A stretch of DNA of 64,000 bases from Achromobacter spanius. Lineage in GTDB: Bacteria > Pseudomonadota > Gammaproteobacteria > Burkholderiales > Burkholderiaceae_B. The stretch covers positions 6,014,001-6,078,000 of the forward strand of contig NZ_CP121261.1 of the NCBI RefSeq assembly GCF_029637605.1. The letters are read 5' to 3'. How positions within the stretch are numbered: the first letter of the stretch is position 1; every line of letters starts with the position of its first letter. The position numbers and the translations under genes are program-made. Below the pieces are notes generated by a model. It worked only from the letters and a program-made list of their open reading frames with translations, had not been told where the DNA came from and made no database searches. Below are positions 1 through 11,451 of the stretch, piece after piece.

Positions 1-2
1 GC

Positions 3-968
3 GTCACCGTCGTGCGCCCGCATGCCGGCGACTCCTATCTGGACAAGGTGCCTGCTGCCGCGACGGTGTTGAACGGCTTCGGCAAAAGCGCCGGCCTGAT
101 CCAGGTGCAGGAACTTGGCGTGCTGGAAACGCCCATCGCGCTGACCAACACCTTTGGCGTGGGCACCGTGGCCAACGCGCAGATCCGCCAGGCCATCGCG
201 GCCAACCCGGAAATCGGGCGCGGCATGGCCACCGTGAACCCGTTGGTCTTCGAATGCAATGACGGTTATCTGAACGACATCCAGGCGCTGGCCGTGCAGG
301 AATCGCATTACGTCGATGCTTATGCCAATGCGGCAAAAGCGTTCGCCCAGGGCGCGGTCGGCGCGGGGCGCGGCATGTCGTGCTTTTCGTTCAAGGGAGG
401 CATCGGCTCGGCGTCCCGCGTGGCGTCCATCCAGCCCGGCTTGCGTTATACCGTCGGTGCGCTGGTGCTGGCCAACTTCGGGCGCTTGCCCAACCTGACC
501 GTGGCGGGCCGCCCGTTCGGCCGCCGGCTGGCGGACCAGTTGGACCGTGGCCTGGCGCAGCAAGGCGAGAACGCGGCGATCGTGCCGGAGAAGGGCTCGA
601 TCATCTTGCTGCTGGCCACCGACGCGCCGCTGGATTCGCGCCAACTGCGCCGCTTGTCGCTGCGCGCGGGCGCGGGCCTGGCGCGCACGGGATCGGTATT
701 CGGCCACGGCAGCGGCGACATCGCGCTGGCCTTTTCCACCGCCTATACCGTGCCGCAACGGGCCGAGCAGCCCATGCCGGCGGTGGCGATGCTGCATGAA
801 ACCCGTATCGACCCGCTGTTTGAAGCGGCCGCCGAGGCCTGCGAGCAAGCCATCATCGCCGCGCTTTGGCGGGCTGATGCCGTCACCGGGCGCGACGGCC
901 ATCACCGCGCAGCCATCCGCGAGGCCGCGCCGCAATGGCGCCAATGGCTGTCCGACACCGCATTCTGA
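3..968 (+). CDS. DmpA-type P1 (S58) aminopeptidase, 5' end cut by window edge
   Basis: The reading frame is open from the first in-frame base, so the N-terminus lies outside the window. About 322 residues are visible. The stretch FKGGIGSASR (about residues 127–136 of the visible part) matches the site where DmpA-family enzymes cleave themselves between Gly and Ser, leaving Ser as the N-terminal nucleophile of the small subunit. This family releases N-terminal residues, often D-amino acids or beta-amino acids, from short peptides. The next gene is an M55 D-aminopeptidase 20 bp downstream, so the two probably form a peptide-degrading operon that may begin with transport genes to the left. The substrate cannot be read from the sequence. 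Confidence 0.88.
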   Translation, partial: VTVVRPHAGDSYLDKVPAAATVLNGFGKSAGLIQVQELGVLETPIALTNTFGVGTVANAQIRQAIAANPEIGRGMATVNPLVFECNDGYLNDIQALAVQESHYVDAYANAAKAFAQGAVGAGRGMSCFSFKGGIGSASRVASIQPGLRYTVGALVLANFGRLPNLTVAGRPFGRRLADQLDRGLAQQGENAAIVPEKGSIILLLATDAPLDSRQLRRLSLRAGAGLARTGSVFGHGSGDIALAFSTAYTVPQRAEQPMPAVAMLHETRIDPLFEAAAEACEQAIIAALWRADAVTGRDGHHRAAIREAAPQWRQWLSDTAF

Positions 969-988
969 ATTCATTGAAGGCTGACCCC

Positions 989-1834
989 ATGAAGATCCTG
1001 ATTTCCACCGATATCGAAGGCGTCGCCGGCGTCTTTCACCCCGAGCAGGTCCGCGCCGGCAATGGCGAATACGAGCGCGCTCGCGCCTGGATGACCGCCG
1101 AGGCCAACGCCGCCGTGCAAGGCGCGTTCGCGGGCGGCGCCGACGAGATCCTGGTCAATGACTCGCACGGCGGCTTTCGCAACCTGCTGCCCGACGGTCT
1201 GGACGAGCGCGCCCGCCTGGTGCTGGGCAAGCCGCGCTACCTGGGCATGATGGGCGGGCTGGAAGAGGGCTGCGACGCCGTCTTCATGATCGGCTATCAC
1301 TCGCGCTCGCAAGGCCGAGGCATTCTGGCGCACACGATCAACAGCTTTGCGTTCGCGCGCGTGTTCATCAACGGCATGGAGTTGGGCGAAGCGGGCCTGT
1401 ACGGCGCGCTGGCCGGTGAATTGGACGTGCCGGTGATTTTGGCGTCCGGCGACGACGTGTTCATCTCGGAAACGCGCGACACGTTCCCCGGCGCCGAGTG
1501 GGTGCAGACCAAAGTGGCCCATGGCCAGGGCAGTGGGGTGACCTTGTCGCCGACGGCATCGCGCCGCGCCATTGCCGCCGCCGCCGAAACCGCCGTGCGC
1601 AAGTTCAAGCAAGGCGTCTCCGCTTCCGGTGAGGTGAAATCCGTTCCTTTCCGCATTGCCGCCCCTATAGAATGCCGGTTGCAGACGCAGAGCGCGGCAT
1701 TGGCCGACCTGTTCTGCATGTGGCCCACGCTGGAACGCGTGGACGGCGTCACCTTGCGATTCACCGTGGATAGCATGCAGTCGGCCGTCCGCACGCTGAA
1801 CAGCCTGGCCGCCATGTCTTTCATGTTGCGCTAA
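989..1834 (+). CDS. M55 family D-aminopeptidase (B. subtilis DppA-like)
   Basis: The 281-residue product matches the zinc D-aminopeptidase family. Residues known in Bacillus DppA are at or next to the same numbers: Asp8 and Glu10 in STDIEG, His60 in NDSHG, His104 in IGYH, His115 in ILAH, and a Glu at 134 in NGMELGEAG. The enzyme cleaves D-amino-acid di- and tripeptides. The ATG at 989 is preferred over an upstream in-frame start at 935, because it begins the family N-terminus MKILIS and follows a GAAGG-like ribosome site. It lies between the DmpA-type peptidase and an aminopeptidase P, on the same strand. The symbol dppA is avoided because in Gram-negatives it names a binding protein. Confidence 0.92.
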   Translation: MKILISTDIEGVAGVFHPEQVRAGNGEYERARAWMTAEANAAVQGAFAGGADEILVNDSHGGFRNLLPDGLDERARLVLGKPRYLGMMGGLEEGCDAVFMIGYHSRSQGRGILAHTINSFAFARVFINGMELGEAGLYGALAGELDVPVILASGDDVFISETRDTFPGAEWVQTKVAHGQGSGVTLSPTASRRAIAAAAETAVRKFKQGVSASGEVKSVPFRIAAPIECRLQTQSAALADLFCMWPTLERVDGVTLRFTVDSMQSAVRTLNSLAAMSFMLR

Positions 1835-1848
1835 GGATTCCATCCCCC

Positions 1849-3645
1849 ATGTCTAGCACTGACGCCCGTATTGCCCAATTGCGGCAGGCCATGAGCCGCC
1901 GCGGCCTGTCCGCCTATATCGTTCCGTCTTCGGACCCGCACCTGTCCGAGTACCTGCCGGCGCGCTGGCAGGGGCGGCGCTGGCTGTCGGGCTTCACGGG
2001 GTCGGTCGGCACGCTGGTCGTCACGGCCGACTTTGCGGGCTTGTGGGTGGACAGCCGCTACTGGGTGCAGGCCGAGGCGCAACTGGCCGGCACGGGCGTG
2101 CAACTGATGAAGATCGCGCTGGCGTCCACGCCGGGCCATGTCGACTGGCTGGCCGCCAATACGCGCGCGGGCGACGTCATTGGCGTAGATGGGCAGGTGC
2201 TGGGCCTGGGGGCGTTCCGCGCCTTGTCGGCCGCTGCCGCCACGTCTGGCGCCACACTGGAAATCCGCGCGGACCTGCTGGACGACATCTGGACGGACCG
2301 CGCCGGCCTGCCCGACGCGAAGATCTATGAACACGTCGCGCCCGAGGCCTGCGTGGCCCGCGCCGACAAGCTGGCGCAGGTGCGAGACGCCATGCGCGCG
2401 CACGGCGCCGACGTGCATTTCATTTGCACGGTGGACGACATTGCGTGGCTGCTGAACCTGCGCGGCGCGGACGTGGATTACAACCCGGTGTTCGTCGGCC
2501 ATGCCCTGATCGGCCTGGACCACGCCACGCTGTTCGTGGCGGACGGCAAGATCGACGACGCCTTGCGCGCCACGCTGGCCGCCGATGGCGTCGAAGTGGC
2601 CGCGTATGCGCAGGCCGCGGATGCCCTGGCTTCGCTGGAACTCGATCAAAAGCTGCTGATTGATCCGGCGCGCGTCACCTGCGGGGTGTTCCACGCCATG
2701 GACCCGGCGGTGCCGCGCATTGAAGCGATCAACCCGTCCACCTTGCTGAAGTCGCGCAAGACCGATGCCGAACTGGCCCAGGTGCGGCAAGCAATGGCGC
2801 AGGACGGCGCGGCGCTCTGTGAATTCTTCGCGTGGTTCGAAGGCGCACAGGGCAAGGAAACCATTACCGAACTGACGATCGACGAGCAGATCACCGCCGC
2901 TCGCGCGCGCCGCCCGGCTTACGTCTGCCCCAGCTTCGCCACCATCGCCGGCTTCAACGCCAATGGCGCCATGCCGCATTACCGCGCCACGCCGGAATCG
3001 CACGCCACCATCGAAGGCGATGGCTTGCTGCTGATTGATTCGGGTGGCCAGTACCTGGGCGGCACGACGGACATTACACGCGTGGTCGCGGTGGGCACGC
3101 CCAGCGCCGACCAGAAAGTGGATTTCACGCTGGTGCTCAAGGGCATGATCGCGCTGTCGCGCGCGTCCTTCCCGCGCGGCACGCCGTCGCCCATGCTGGA
3201 TGCGATTGCGCGTGCTCCCATCTGGGAAGGCGGTGCGGAATACGGCCATGGCACCGGTCACGGCGTGGGCTATTTCCTGAACGTGCACGAAGGCCCGCAA
3301 GTGATTTCCTACCGCGCCATGCCGGGTCCGCACACCGCGATGGAGCCGGGCATGATCACGTCGAACGAGCCAGGCATCTACCGCCCAGGCCGTTGGGGCG
3401 TGCGTATCGAAAACCTGGTCGCCAACCGCAGCTGGCTGACGTCGGAGCTGGGCGAATTCCTGTGCTTTGAAACCTTGACGCTGTGCCCGATCGACACGCG
3501 CTGCATTGAAGTACCGTTGCTGCGCACCGACGAAATCGCCTGGCTGAACGACTATCACAAGACGGTCTTCGACCGCCTGTCACCCTTGGTGCAAGGCGAA
3601 GCCCTGGCCTGGCTGGAACGCAGCACGGCGCCGCTAAACGCGTAA
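1849..3645 (+). CDS. Aminopeptidase P family (M24B) Xaa-Pro aminopeptidase
   Basis: A 598-residue, three-domain aminopeptidase P of the long (XPNPEP1-like) type. Two creatinase-like N-terminal domains (roughly 1–300) precede the pita-bread catalytic domain. The five metal ligands are visible: Asp397 (LLIDSGG), Asp408 (TTDITR), His471 (GTGHGVG), Glu507 (SNEPGIY) and Glu521 (VRIENL), with spacing close to the eukaryotic enzyme. It removes an N-terminal residue before proline, in the cytoplasm. It starts 14 bp after the M55 gene, which suggests one peptidase operon. The 3' end runs into repeat island 1. Confidence 0.93.
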   Translation: MSSTDARIAQLRQAMSRRGLSAYIVPSSDPHLSEYLPARWQGRRWLSGFTGSVGTLVVTADFAGLWVDSRYWVQAEAQLAGTGVQLMKIALASTPGHVDWLAANTRAGDVIGVDGQVLGLGAFRALSAAAATSGATLEIRADLLDDIWTDRAGLPDAKIYEHVAPEACVARADKLAQVRDAMRAHGADVHFICTVDDIAWLLNLRGADVDYNPVFVGHALIGLDHATLFVADGKIDDALRATLAADGVEVAAYAQAADALASLELDQKLLIDPARVTCGVFHAMDPAVPRIEAINPSTLLKSRKTDAELAQVRQAMAQDGAALCEFFAWFEGAQGKETITELTIDEQITAARARRPAYVCPSFATIAGFNANGAMPHYRATPESHATIEGDGLLLIDSGGQYLGGTTDITRVVAVGTPSADQKVDFTLVLKGMIALSRASFPRGTPSPMLDAIARAPIWEGGAEYGHGTGHGVGYFLNVHEGPQVISYRAMPGPHTAMEPGMITSNEPGIYRPGRWGVRIENLVANRSWLTSELGEFLCFETLTLCPIDTRCIEVPLLRTDEIAWLNDYHKTVFDRLSPLVQGEALAWLERSTAPLNA

Positions 3646-3655
3646 GCACCACGCG

Positions 3656-3731
3656 GCACCGCCCGATGGGTTACGCGCGGCATGCGGCAAGTCACAGATG
3701 CCCAGCCGCGCGCGCTTCACCCATCCTACGA
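3656..3731 (-). repeat. Repeat island 1, copy A of 76-bp direct repeat (minus-oriented palindromic unit)
   Basis: A 76-bp block repeated at 3918–3993 with 3 mismatches. Read on the minus strand it begins CGTAGGATGGGTGAAGCGCG and ends near AACCCATCGGGCGG. GATGGGT and ACCCATC can pair, so each unit is itself a hairpin. It starts 10 bp after the aminopeptidase P stop. Confidence 0.8.
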
Positions 3732-3760
3732 TGCGGGTCCGTAGGATGGGTGAAGCGCGC
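3710..3760. repeat. Perfect 21-bp inverted repeat with 9-nt loop
   Basis: The arms at 3710–3730 and 3740–3760 are exact reverse complements and each carries CGTAGGATGGGTGAAGCGCG or its complement. They are the outer ends of two oppositely oriented repeat units placed head to head. The structure could end transcription in both directions between the convergent aminopeptidase P gene and the membrane protein gene, but neither strand has a long U-run. Confidence 0.85.
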
Positions 3761-3818
3761 CAGATCCAAGGCAAGAAAGAAGCAGCCCAACGCGCGCAAC
3801 CCATCAAGCAACGGCGGC

Positions 3819-3914
3819 GCTTCAGCGGCCCACGGCAAGAACGCTACAGCGGCCCATTGCAAGAATGCTTCAGCGGCCCACTGTAAGAATGCTGCACCGC
3901 CTCACCGTAAGAAC
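3819..3914. repeat. 24-bp tandem repeat, four units
   Basis: Four diverged 24-bp units start at 3819, 3843, 3867 and 3891, with a partial fifth at 3915. Each resembles GCTTCAGCGGCCCA followed by a CAAGAA-like motif. The period is a multiple of three, so a reading frame through it looks protein-like (repeated KNA), but I see no start context or homology and treat it as non-coding. A single similar unit occurs in repeat island 2 near 17989–18004. Confidence 0.75.
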
Positions 3915-3917
3915 GCT

Positions 3918-3993
3918 GCACCGCCCGATGGGTTACGCGCGGCATGCGGCAATTCACTGATGCCCAGCCGTGCGCGCTTCACCCATCCTACGA
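3918..3993 (-). repeat. Repeat island 1, copy B of 76-bp direct repeat
   Basis: The second copy of the 76-bp block, 73 of 76 bases identical to 3656–3731. Its outer edge (CGTAGGATGGGTG on the minus strand) stops 3 bp from the TAG stop codon of the minus-strand membrane protein gene at 3996. The whole gene-free stretch 3646–3995 consists of this repeat complex. Confidence 0.8.
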
Positions 3994-3995
3994 GC

Positions 3996-4985
3996 CTATG
4001 TGGCGTGCGCCTGGCGATACAGCGCCAGCTTGCCGAGAATGCATCCCACGGCCAGCAGCGCGGCATAGATCGCCAGCGCGGCCACGGCGGCGCCTATGGA
4101 TTCAGCCGCGCGCATCAGTTGGCTCCAGCTCATCGCCTGGATGGCCAGATAGGCGATGCCGATGCCTGCCGCCTGCGCCAGCCAGAACACGATCGTGCCG
4201 TGGACCACGGCACGCCCCGGCCCGGCTGTGCCCAGCTGGCGCGGCAAAATGTTCAGGCAGACCAGCGTGCACAGCACCAACAGCAGCGCGGGTAGGACCA
4301 GATACCCCAACACGAAAGACGGCCAGTCGGCATTCAGAAACATCATTTGCAGGTAACCGCCCAAAGCGATCGACACGGTCAACTGCCAGGCCAGCACGGT
4401 CAAGCCGGTGTTCCAGGCCGCGTGGCGCCGATCGTAGGCGGGTGCGCCCGCCGGCCCCGTGCGTTGTGCGGTCCAGGCAGCGATGCGCACGGCCAGGAAC
4501 ATGCCAAGAATTTCCAACACGATGGCCACGATCCGGAAGAGCACGCCCATGGCCAGGAACTGCCCGGCCATGTCGATGCCGAACCGCTCGGTCAGCGCGT
4601 CGCGCTGCGCCATAAGGAACTGCATGCCCACGTTGTGCAGGTACGCGATGGCGGCCGAGACCATCAAGGTGTAGAGCAACTGCAAGGCGATGAACGTGCC
4701 GAACAGCTTGCGCGGTTCGTCCACCGCCGTGGTGTCGCGGCGGCGCAACCAGTTGTGCATCGTGCCCCACACCGTCAGCCCGACCATGACGGCCGACGCC
4801 ACGATGTTGGTCAGCATGGGCATCAGATACTGAGGCTGGCTATACATATCGCGCATCTGCTCCGATTGGGGCAGGCCCAGCATCGTGTAGCTTTGCACCA
4901 GCGCGGCGTAGACCAGGCGCACGATGACGGCGGCAAGCGCCAAGCGCCAGGCAAGCGAGGTGGGGGATCGGGTGGAAGGGATCAT
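3996..4985 (-). CDS. Multi-pass membrane protein of unknown function
   Basis: I do not recognise a family. From the ATG at 4985 the product is 329 residues with about seven to eight hydrophobic segments. These include residues near 12–32, a segment containing PMLTNIVASAVMVGLTVW, one containing FGTFIALQLLYTLMVSAAIAYL, and two close to the C-terminus, so it sits in the inner membrane. An upstream in-frame start at 5102 would add 39 residues of poor membrane-protein character, so I prefer 4985, although no strong ribosome site is seen. The gene is divergent from pyrG and its 3' end abuts repeat island 1. No enzyme motif is visible. Confidence 0.7.
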   Translation of the reverse strand: MIPSTRSPTSLAWRLALAAVIVRLVYAALVQSYTMLGLPQSEQMRDMYSQPQYLMPMLTNIVASAVMVGLTVWGTMHNWLRRRDTTAVDEPRKLFGTFIALQLLYTLMVSAAIAYLHNVGMQFLMAQRDALTERFGIDMAGQFLAMGVLFRIVAIVLEILGMFLAVRIAAWTAQRTGPAGAPAYDRRHAAWNTGLTVLAWQLTVSIALGGYLQMMFLNADWPSFVLGYLVLPALLLVLCTLVCLNILPRQLGTAGPGRAVVHGTIVFWLAQAAGIGIAYLAIQAMSWSQLMRAAESIGAAVAALAIYAALLAVGCILGKLALYRQAHAT

Positions 4986-5153
4986 TGGCGATGGGCGAGT
5001 GTTGATAAAAAACAGCACCTGAAAATTAGGGATCGAACATATCACGGCGTTGTCCGCCCACACGCAAGCGCCGCGCCGTGGGGCTTGTTTGAGTGCTGCC
5101 AAATGTTACTCGTCATCGCTAGGGGAAAACCCAAATAACTTCCGCCTCCCGGC

Positions 5154-6855
<1,702 letters not shown>

Positions 6856-6856
<1 letters not shown>

Positions 6857-7058
6857 TGCGGGTTCGCGGTCTCGAGTTCCGTAAGCGGATCCTCGGGGCC
6901 GCGGCCCTGTCCCCCAGTGCCGCTCTATGCGGCGGCGCTGCTTTCGGATACAACCAATTAGCATCGGACAGGTGTCGCCAGGCCGCTTTGCGCGACACTG
7001 GCGGCTTTGCCGCATCCGGCGCCACCCCCTTTCAACGCCACTGCTCTGAAGGAACCCC

Positions 7059-7062
<4 letters not shown>
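6856..7062 (+). other. Doubtful 68-codon open frame filling the pyrG–DUF1330 gap
   Basis: The frame overlaps the pyrG stop (TAATG) and ends over the next start (ATGA), as translationally coupled genes do. The predicted peptide is Arg/Ala/Gly-rich and resembles no family I know. The DNA holds two hairpins: GTGTCGC pairing with GCGACAC near 6971–7001, and GCGGC-TTT-GCCGC just after. This is more likely an untranslated spacer than a gene. Confidence 0.15.
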
Positions 7063-8634
<1,572 letters not shown>

Positions 8635-8705
8635 TGGGAAGCGCGGTGGCAGCGCCTGGCGCCGCCACCGCATCCGCGCCACGACTGCTCTGAGGGTTCT
8701 CGCGT

Positions 8706-9107
8706 ATGCGCCTGTTGTTCCTGGTGCTGTTCGTGCTGGTCGGCTTGATCCAATATCCGCTGTGGCTGGGTAAGGGAGGCTGGTTCAAGGTCTGGGATCT
8801 GCAACGCCAAGTGGCCGAGCAGCGCGAGACCAACGAAGGCCTGCGCGCGCGCAATGCGGCGCTGGAAGCTGAAGTGCGCGATCTTGAAGGTGGCACTGGG
8901 GCCATAGAAGAGCGTGCGCGCGGTGAACTGGGCATGATGCGCGAAGGCGAAGTGTTCGTTCAGGTTCTACCGCAGAATGTGCACCCGCCCGCCGGTGGCG
9001 CTTCGGTGGCGACCGGCGGAGCCGCCAAGCCGGCAACGCCCGCGCGCAGCGGCGCGGCGGCCGCCAAACCATCCGCCAACGCCGCAGGCACCGCCCCACG
9101 GCACTGA
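8706..9107 (+). CDS. ftsB: Cell division protein FtsB
   Basis: A 133-residue bitopic membrane protein. The N-terminal segment [20 protein letters not shown] spans the membrane. A coiled coil follows (about 28–65, [23 protein letters not shown]), then the conserved ERARGELGM and GEVFVQV motifs. FtsB works with FtsL and FtsQ at the division septum. Residues from about 96 form an Ala/Pro/Gly/Lys-rich tail longer than in E. coli FtsB (103 residues). Its position directly after eno is typical. The gene converges on the TadE-like gene, with stops 7 bp apart. Confidence 0.93.
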   Translation: MRLLFLVLFVLVGLIQYPLWLGKGGWFKVWDLQRQVAEQRETNEGLRARNAALEAEVRDLEGGTGAIEERARGELGMMREGEVFVQVLPQNVHPPAGGASVATGGAAKPATPARSGAAAAKPSANAAGTAPRH

Positions 9108-9114
9108 CGCCCAG

Positions 9115-9858
9115 TCATTGGCAGCGGGCGTTGCGGCATGCGCCCGCCACAATCTCCGCGGGGTATCGCCCGCTTCCTGTCCAATCGACGGGATGTGAGT
9201 GCATTTCCATTTCCAGTTCAATCTGAATCGGCAGCAAGCCATGCTGGCGGGCCACGCCCGCGTAGCTGGCATCGTTGCGGCCCAGCGTTGCCAAGACGGC
9301 GCGCACGGGCGCAAACCACGGCTTGTGCAGATAGGTCAGGCGCAGCGCCAAGGTGTTGGCCTCAAAAACGCTGGGGCCACCAGGGCGTGGGGGCCTGCGC
9401 GCGTGTTGCAGATCTTGGTATTCATTGTCGATGGCGCGCCGGCCGGGTGCCCCGGGCACGTTCAGCCCGGCACGGCCGTGTTCGCGGAAGGCGCGGGCGT
9501 TGGGCCGCAGCACTTCAATGCGCCATGGCGTCAGGTCTGCGGATGCAACGCGTTCGGCTTGTTCGCGCGTCAATTGCCGCAAGGCGCCTGCTTTACCGAG
9601 GACGCTGGCATGCAGGGGCAGCAGCCCTTGGAGGAAGGCATCGCGCATGGGGATGGGGTTGCCGTGGGCGGTCGCACCCGCGCGCGCCGCCTCCATCAGC
9701 GCCACGTGCACCATGTGGCGTACGGCCTGCCAGCGTGCGGCTTCCACGCCCAGCAGTAACACCATGGCGCCAGCCACGGCGAATTCGATGGCGGCGGCGC
9801 CCCGCTGACGTGGCGCAAAGAAAAAGGCGGTCATGGCTGCGCAGTGTGGCGCGGGCAT
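9115..9858 (-). CDS. TadE-like pilus assembly / pseudopilin-like protein
   Basis: A 247-residue protein whose N-terminus, QRGAAAIEFAVAGAMVLLLG, has the TadE/TadG pattern: a short basic leader, a Gly–Ala cleavage site, Glu at +5 and one hydrophobic helix. The rest is a predicted extracytoplasmic domain with no motif I recognise. TadE proteins are minor pseudopilins of Flp/Tad pili, but no other tad gene is in the window, so the role is uncertain. The start at 9858 has a weak AGG five bases upstream. An internal ATG at 9834 gives a more typical short leader and could be the real start. It lies downstream of hslO on the same strand. Confidence 0.65.
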   Translation of the reverse strand: MPAPHCAAMTAFFFAPRQRGAAAIEFAVAGAMVLLLGVEAARWQAVRHMVHVALMEAARAGATAHGNPIPMRDAFLQGLLPLHASVLGKAGALRQLTREQAERVASADLTPWRIEVLRPNARAFREHGRAGLNVPGAPGRRAIDNEYQDLQHARRPPRPGGPSVFEANTLALRLTYLHKPWFAPVRAVLATLGRNDASYAGVARQHGLLPIQIELEMEMHSHPVDWTGSGRYPAEIVAGACRNARCQ

Positions 9859-9923
9859 GACCGCCTGTCGATACGGACAATCCGGCGTGATGGAAACGTC
9901 CCGCGTGACGGGACGCGGCCCTA

Positions 9924-10853
9924 TCAGTGCACCGTGGGAGGCGCGTCGTCGGCCGGGGGTTGGTTGGGGGAGAACAGCGTGGCGCAGTCGACGGCGTCGA
10001 ACTTGTACGGCTTGCCGCAGAAGTCGCAGGACACATCCACCTGGCCGCGCTCGGCCAGGACGCTGTTGACTTCCTCTTCGCCCAGCGAACGCAGCATGCT
10101 GGCCACGCGTTCGCGCGTGCAGGGGCAATGCCAGCGCACGGCCACCGGGTCAAATGCCAACAGGGTGTCTTCCCAGAACAGGCGATGGATCAGCGTGTCG
10201 ATGTCGGCTTCCAGCACTTCGTCGCGCTTGAGCGTGCTGGCCAATGCCACGACGCGATCCCAGGTGTCGGCCGCCGTCTGCTCGGTCAACAGCGGTGCAT
10301 CGGTGCCGCCGTGGAAAGGCAGGCGCTGCACGAGCATGCCCGCGGCATGATCGGCGTCGGCAGCCAGCCACAAGCGCGTGTCGAGCTGTTCGGAAGCCTT
10401 CATGTAGTGCTGTAACGCCTGCGCCACCGTGTCGCCTTCCAGCGGGACGATGCCCTGGTAGGTTTGCTGGCCGGGCAGCTTGCGCTGCGGGTCCAGTACC
10501 ACGATGAAGCGGCCGTTGCCGCCCGGGTTGAGCAGGCTTTGCATGGTGCCGTCGGCCGGCACTTCGTGGCCTTCGCGCACCTTGACGGTGGCGCGCAGGC
10601 TCAAGTCGGAACGGCATTCCACCACCAGCAACGCGATGGGGCCATCGCCCTGGATCTGTAGCACCAGCGAACCATCAAACTTGATGTTGGCGGCAAGCAG
10701 GGTGGACGCGGCGACCAGTTCGCCCAGCAGGTGGGTAATGGCGGGCGGATAGTCATGGTTGGCCTGAACGGCCTTCCAGGTCGCGTCCAGGCGCACGGCC
10801 TGGATGCGGACGCTGCGGTCTTCGGTAAGGTATTTTTTCAGCTGATCGGTCAT
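9924..10853 (-). CDS. hslO: Redox-regulated chaperone Hsp33
   Basis: The 309-residue product is Hsp33, a cytoplasmic holdase that becomes active under oxidative stress. The C-terminal zinc switch is intact: Cys243 and Cys245 (HCPCTRE), then Cys276 and Cys279 (CDFCGKPY). In the known protein, oxidation of these four cysteines releases zinc and exposes the client-binding surface. The N-terminal core begins MTDQLKKYLTEDRSVRIQA, typical of the family. It is preceded on the same strand by the gamma carbonic anhydrase-like gene, 73 bp away. Confidence 0.96.
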   Translation of the reverse strand: MTDQLKKYLTEDRSVRIQAVRLDATWKAVQANHDYPPAITHLLGELVAASTLLAANIKFDGSLVLQIQGDGPIALLVVECRSDLSLRATVKVREGHEVPADGTMQSLLNPGGNGRFIVVLDPQRKLPGQQTYQGIVPLEGDTVAQALQHYMKASEQLDTRLWLAADADHAAGMLVQRLPFHGGTDAPLLTEQTAADTWDRVVALASTLKRDEVLEADIDTLIHRLFWEDTLLAFDPVAVRWHCPCTRERVASMLRSLGEEEVNSVLAERGQVDVSCDFCGKPYKFDAVDCATLFSPNQPPADDAPPTVH

Positions 10854-10926
10854 GGGGGGAATCTTAGCCGATCAGGCGGCCCAATTCCCGCGTCGCCAGC
10901 AGGGCTTCGGGCCGCGCCCGGCGGGC

Positions 10927-11448
10927 TCAGGCCAGGCGTTTGAGCGCCGTCTTGTAGTGTTGGCCGCGCGCCACGTAATGGGCGGTGTTGTGGTGCAAAT
11001 TGGCGATTTCTTCTTCCGAGAGTTCGCGCACCACTTTGCCGATTCCGATCACCAGCGAGTTGTCTGGAATGACCCGGCCTTCGGGGATGATCGCGCCTGC
11101 GCCGATCAGGCAATTCCGGCCAATCACGGCGTTGTTCAGCACGATGGCCTGCATGCCCACCAGCGCGCCTTCGTGGATGGTGCAGCCATGCAGCATGGCT
11201 TGATGGCCCACGGTGACGTTAGGGCCGATCGTCATGGGACAGCCGCTATCCACGTGCAGGACGCTGGATTCCTGGATATTGGTGCCACTCCGGATCAGGA
11301 TGGCGTCGTTGTCGCCCCGGATCGATACGTGCGACCAGATGCTGACGCCGGCTTCCAACGTGACGTTGCCGATGATGTCGGCACTGTCGGCGACATAGGC
11401 GGCAGGGTCAATGTGGGGAATCAGGTCGTCAAGCTGGTAAATCGGCAT
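10927..11448 (-). CDS. Gamma carbonic anhydrase-like hexapeptide protein
   Basis: A 173-residue left-handed beta-helix protein. Hexapeptide repeats run from about residue 25 to 135 (VTLEAG, VSIWSH, TIGPNVTVGH, ALVGMQAIV, CLIGAGAII). Candidate zinc-binding His residues lie in SVLHVD, VGHQAMLHGC and nearby, as in the CaiE/YrdA/gamma-CA group. Members may be carbonic anhydrases or acyltransferase-like, and activity cannot be inferred with confidence. The ATG is 3 bp from the stop of the upstream acyl-CoA synthetase gene, so the two are probably translated from one message. Confidence 0.88.
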   Translation of the reverse strand: MPIYQLDDLIPHIDPAAYVADSADIIGNVTLEAGVSIWSHVSIRGDNDAILIRSGTNIQESSVLHVDSGCPMTIGPNVTVGHQAMLHGCTIHEGALVGMQAIVLNNAVIGRNCLIGAGAIIPEGRVIPDNSLVIGIGKVVRELSEEEIANLHHNTAHYVARGQHYKTALKRLA

Positions 11449-11451
11449 TGC

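Noticed and set aside
1831..3558. A 575-codon frame antisense to the aminopeptidase P gene
   Set aside because: Arg/His/Gln-rich shadow frame opposite a certain gene.
3819..3914. CRISPR-like array
   Set aside because: Units are adjacent without spacers and are diverged, so this is a simple tandem repeat. No cas genes are present.
3666..4295. Open frame through repeat island 1 encoding repeated KNA motifs
   Set aside because: The periodicity comes from the 24-bp DNA repeat. The frame enters the antisense of the membrane protein gene and has no start signal.
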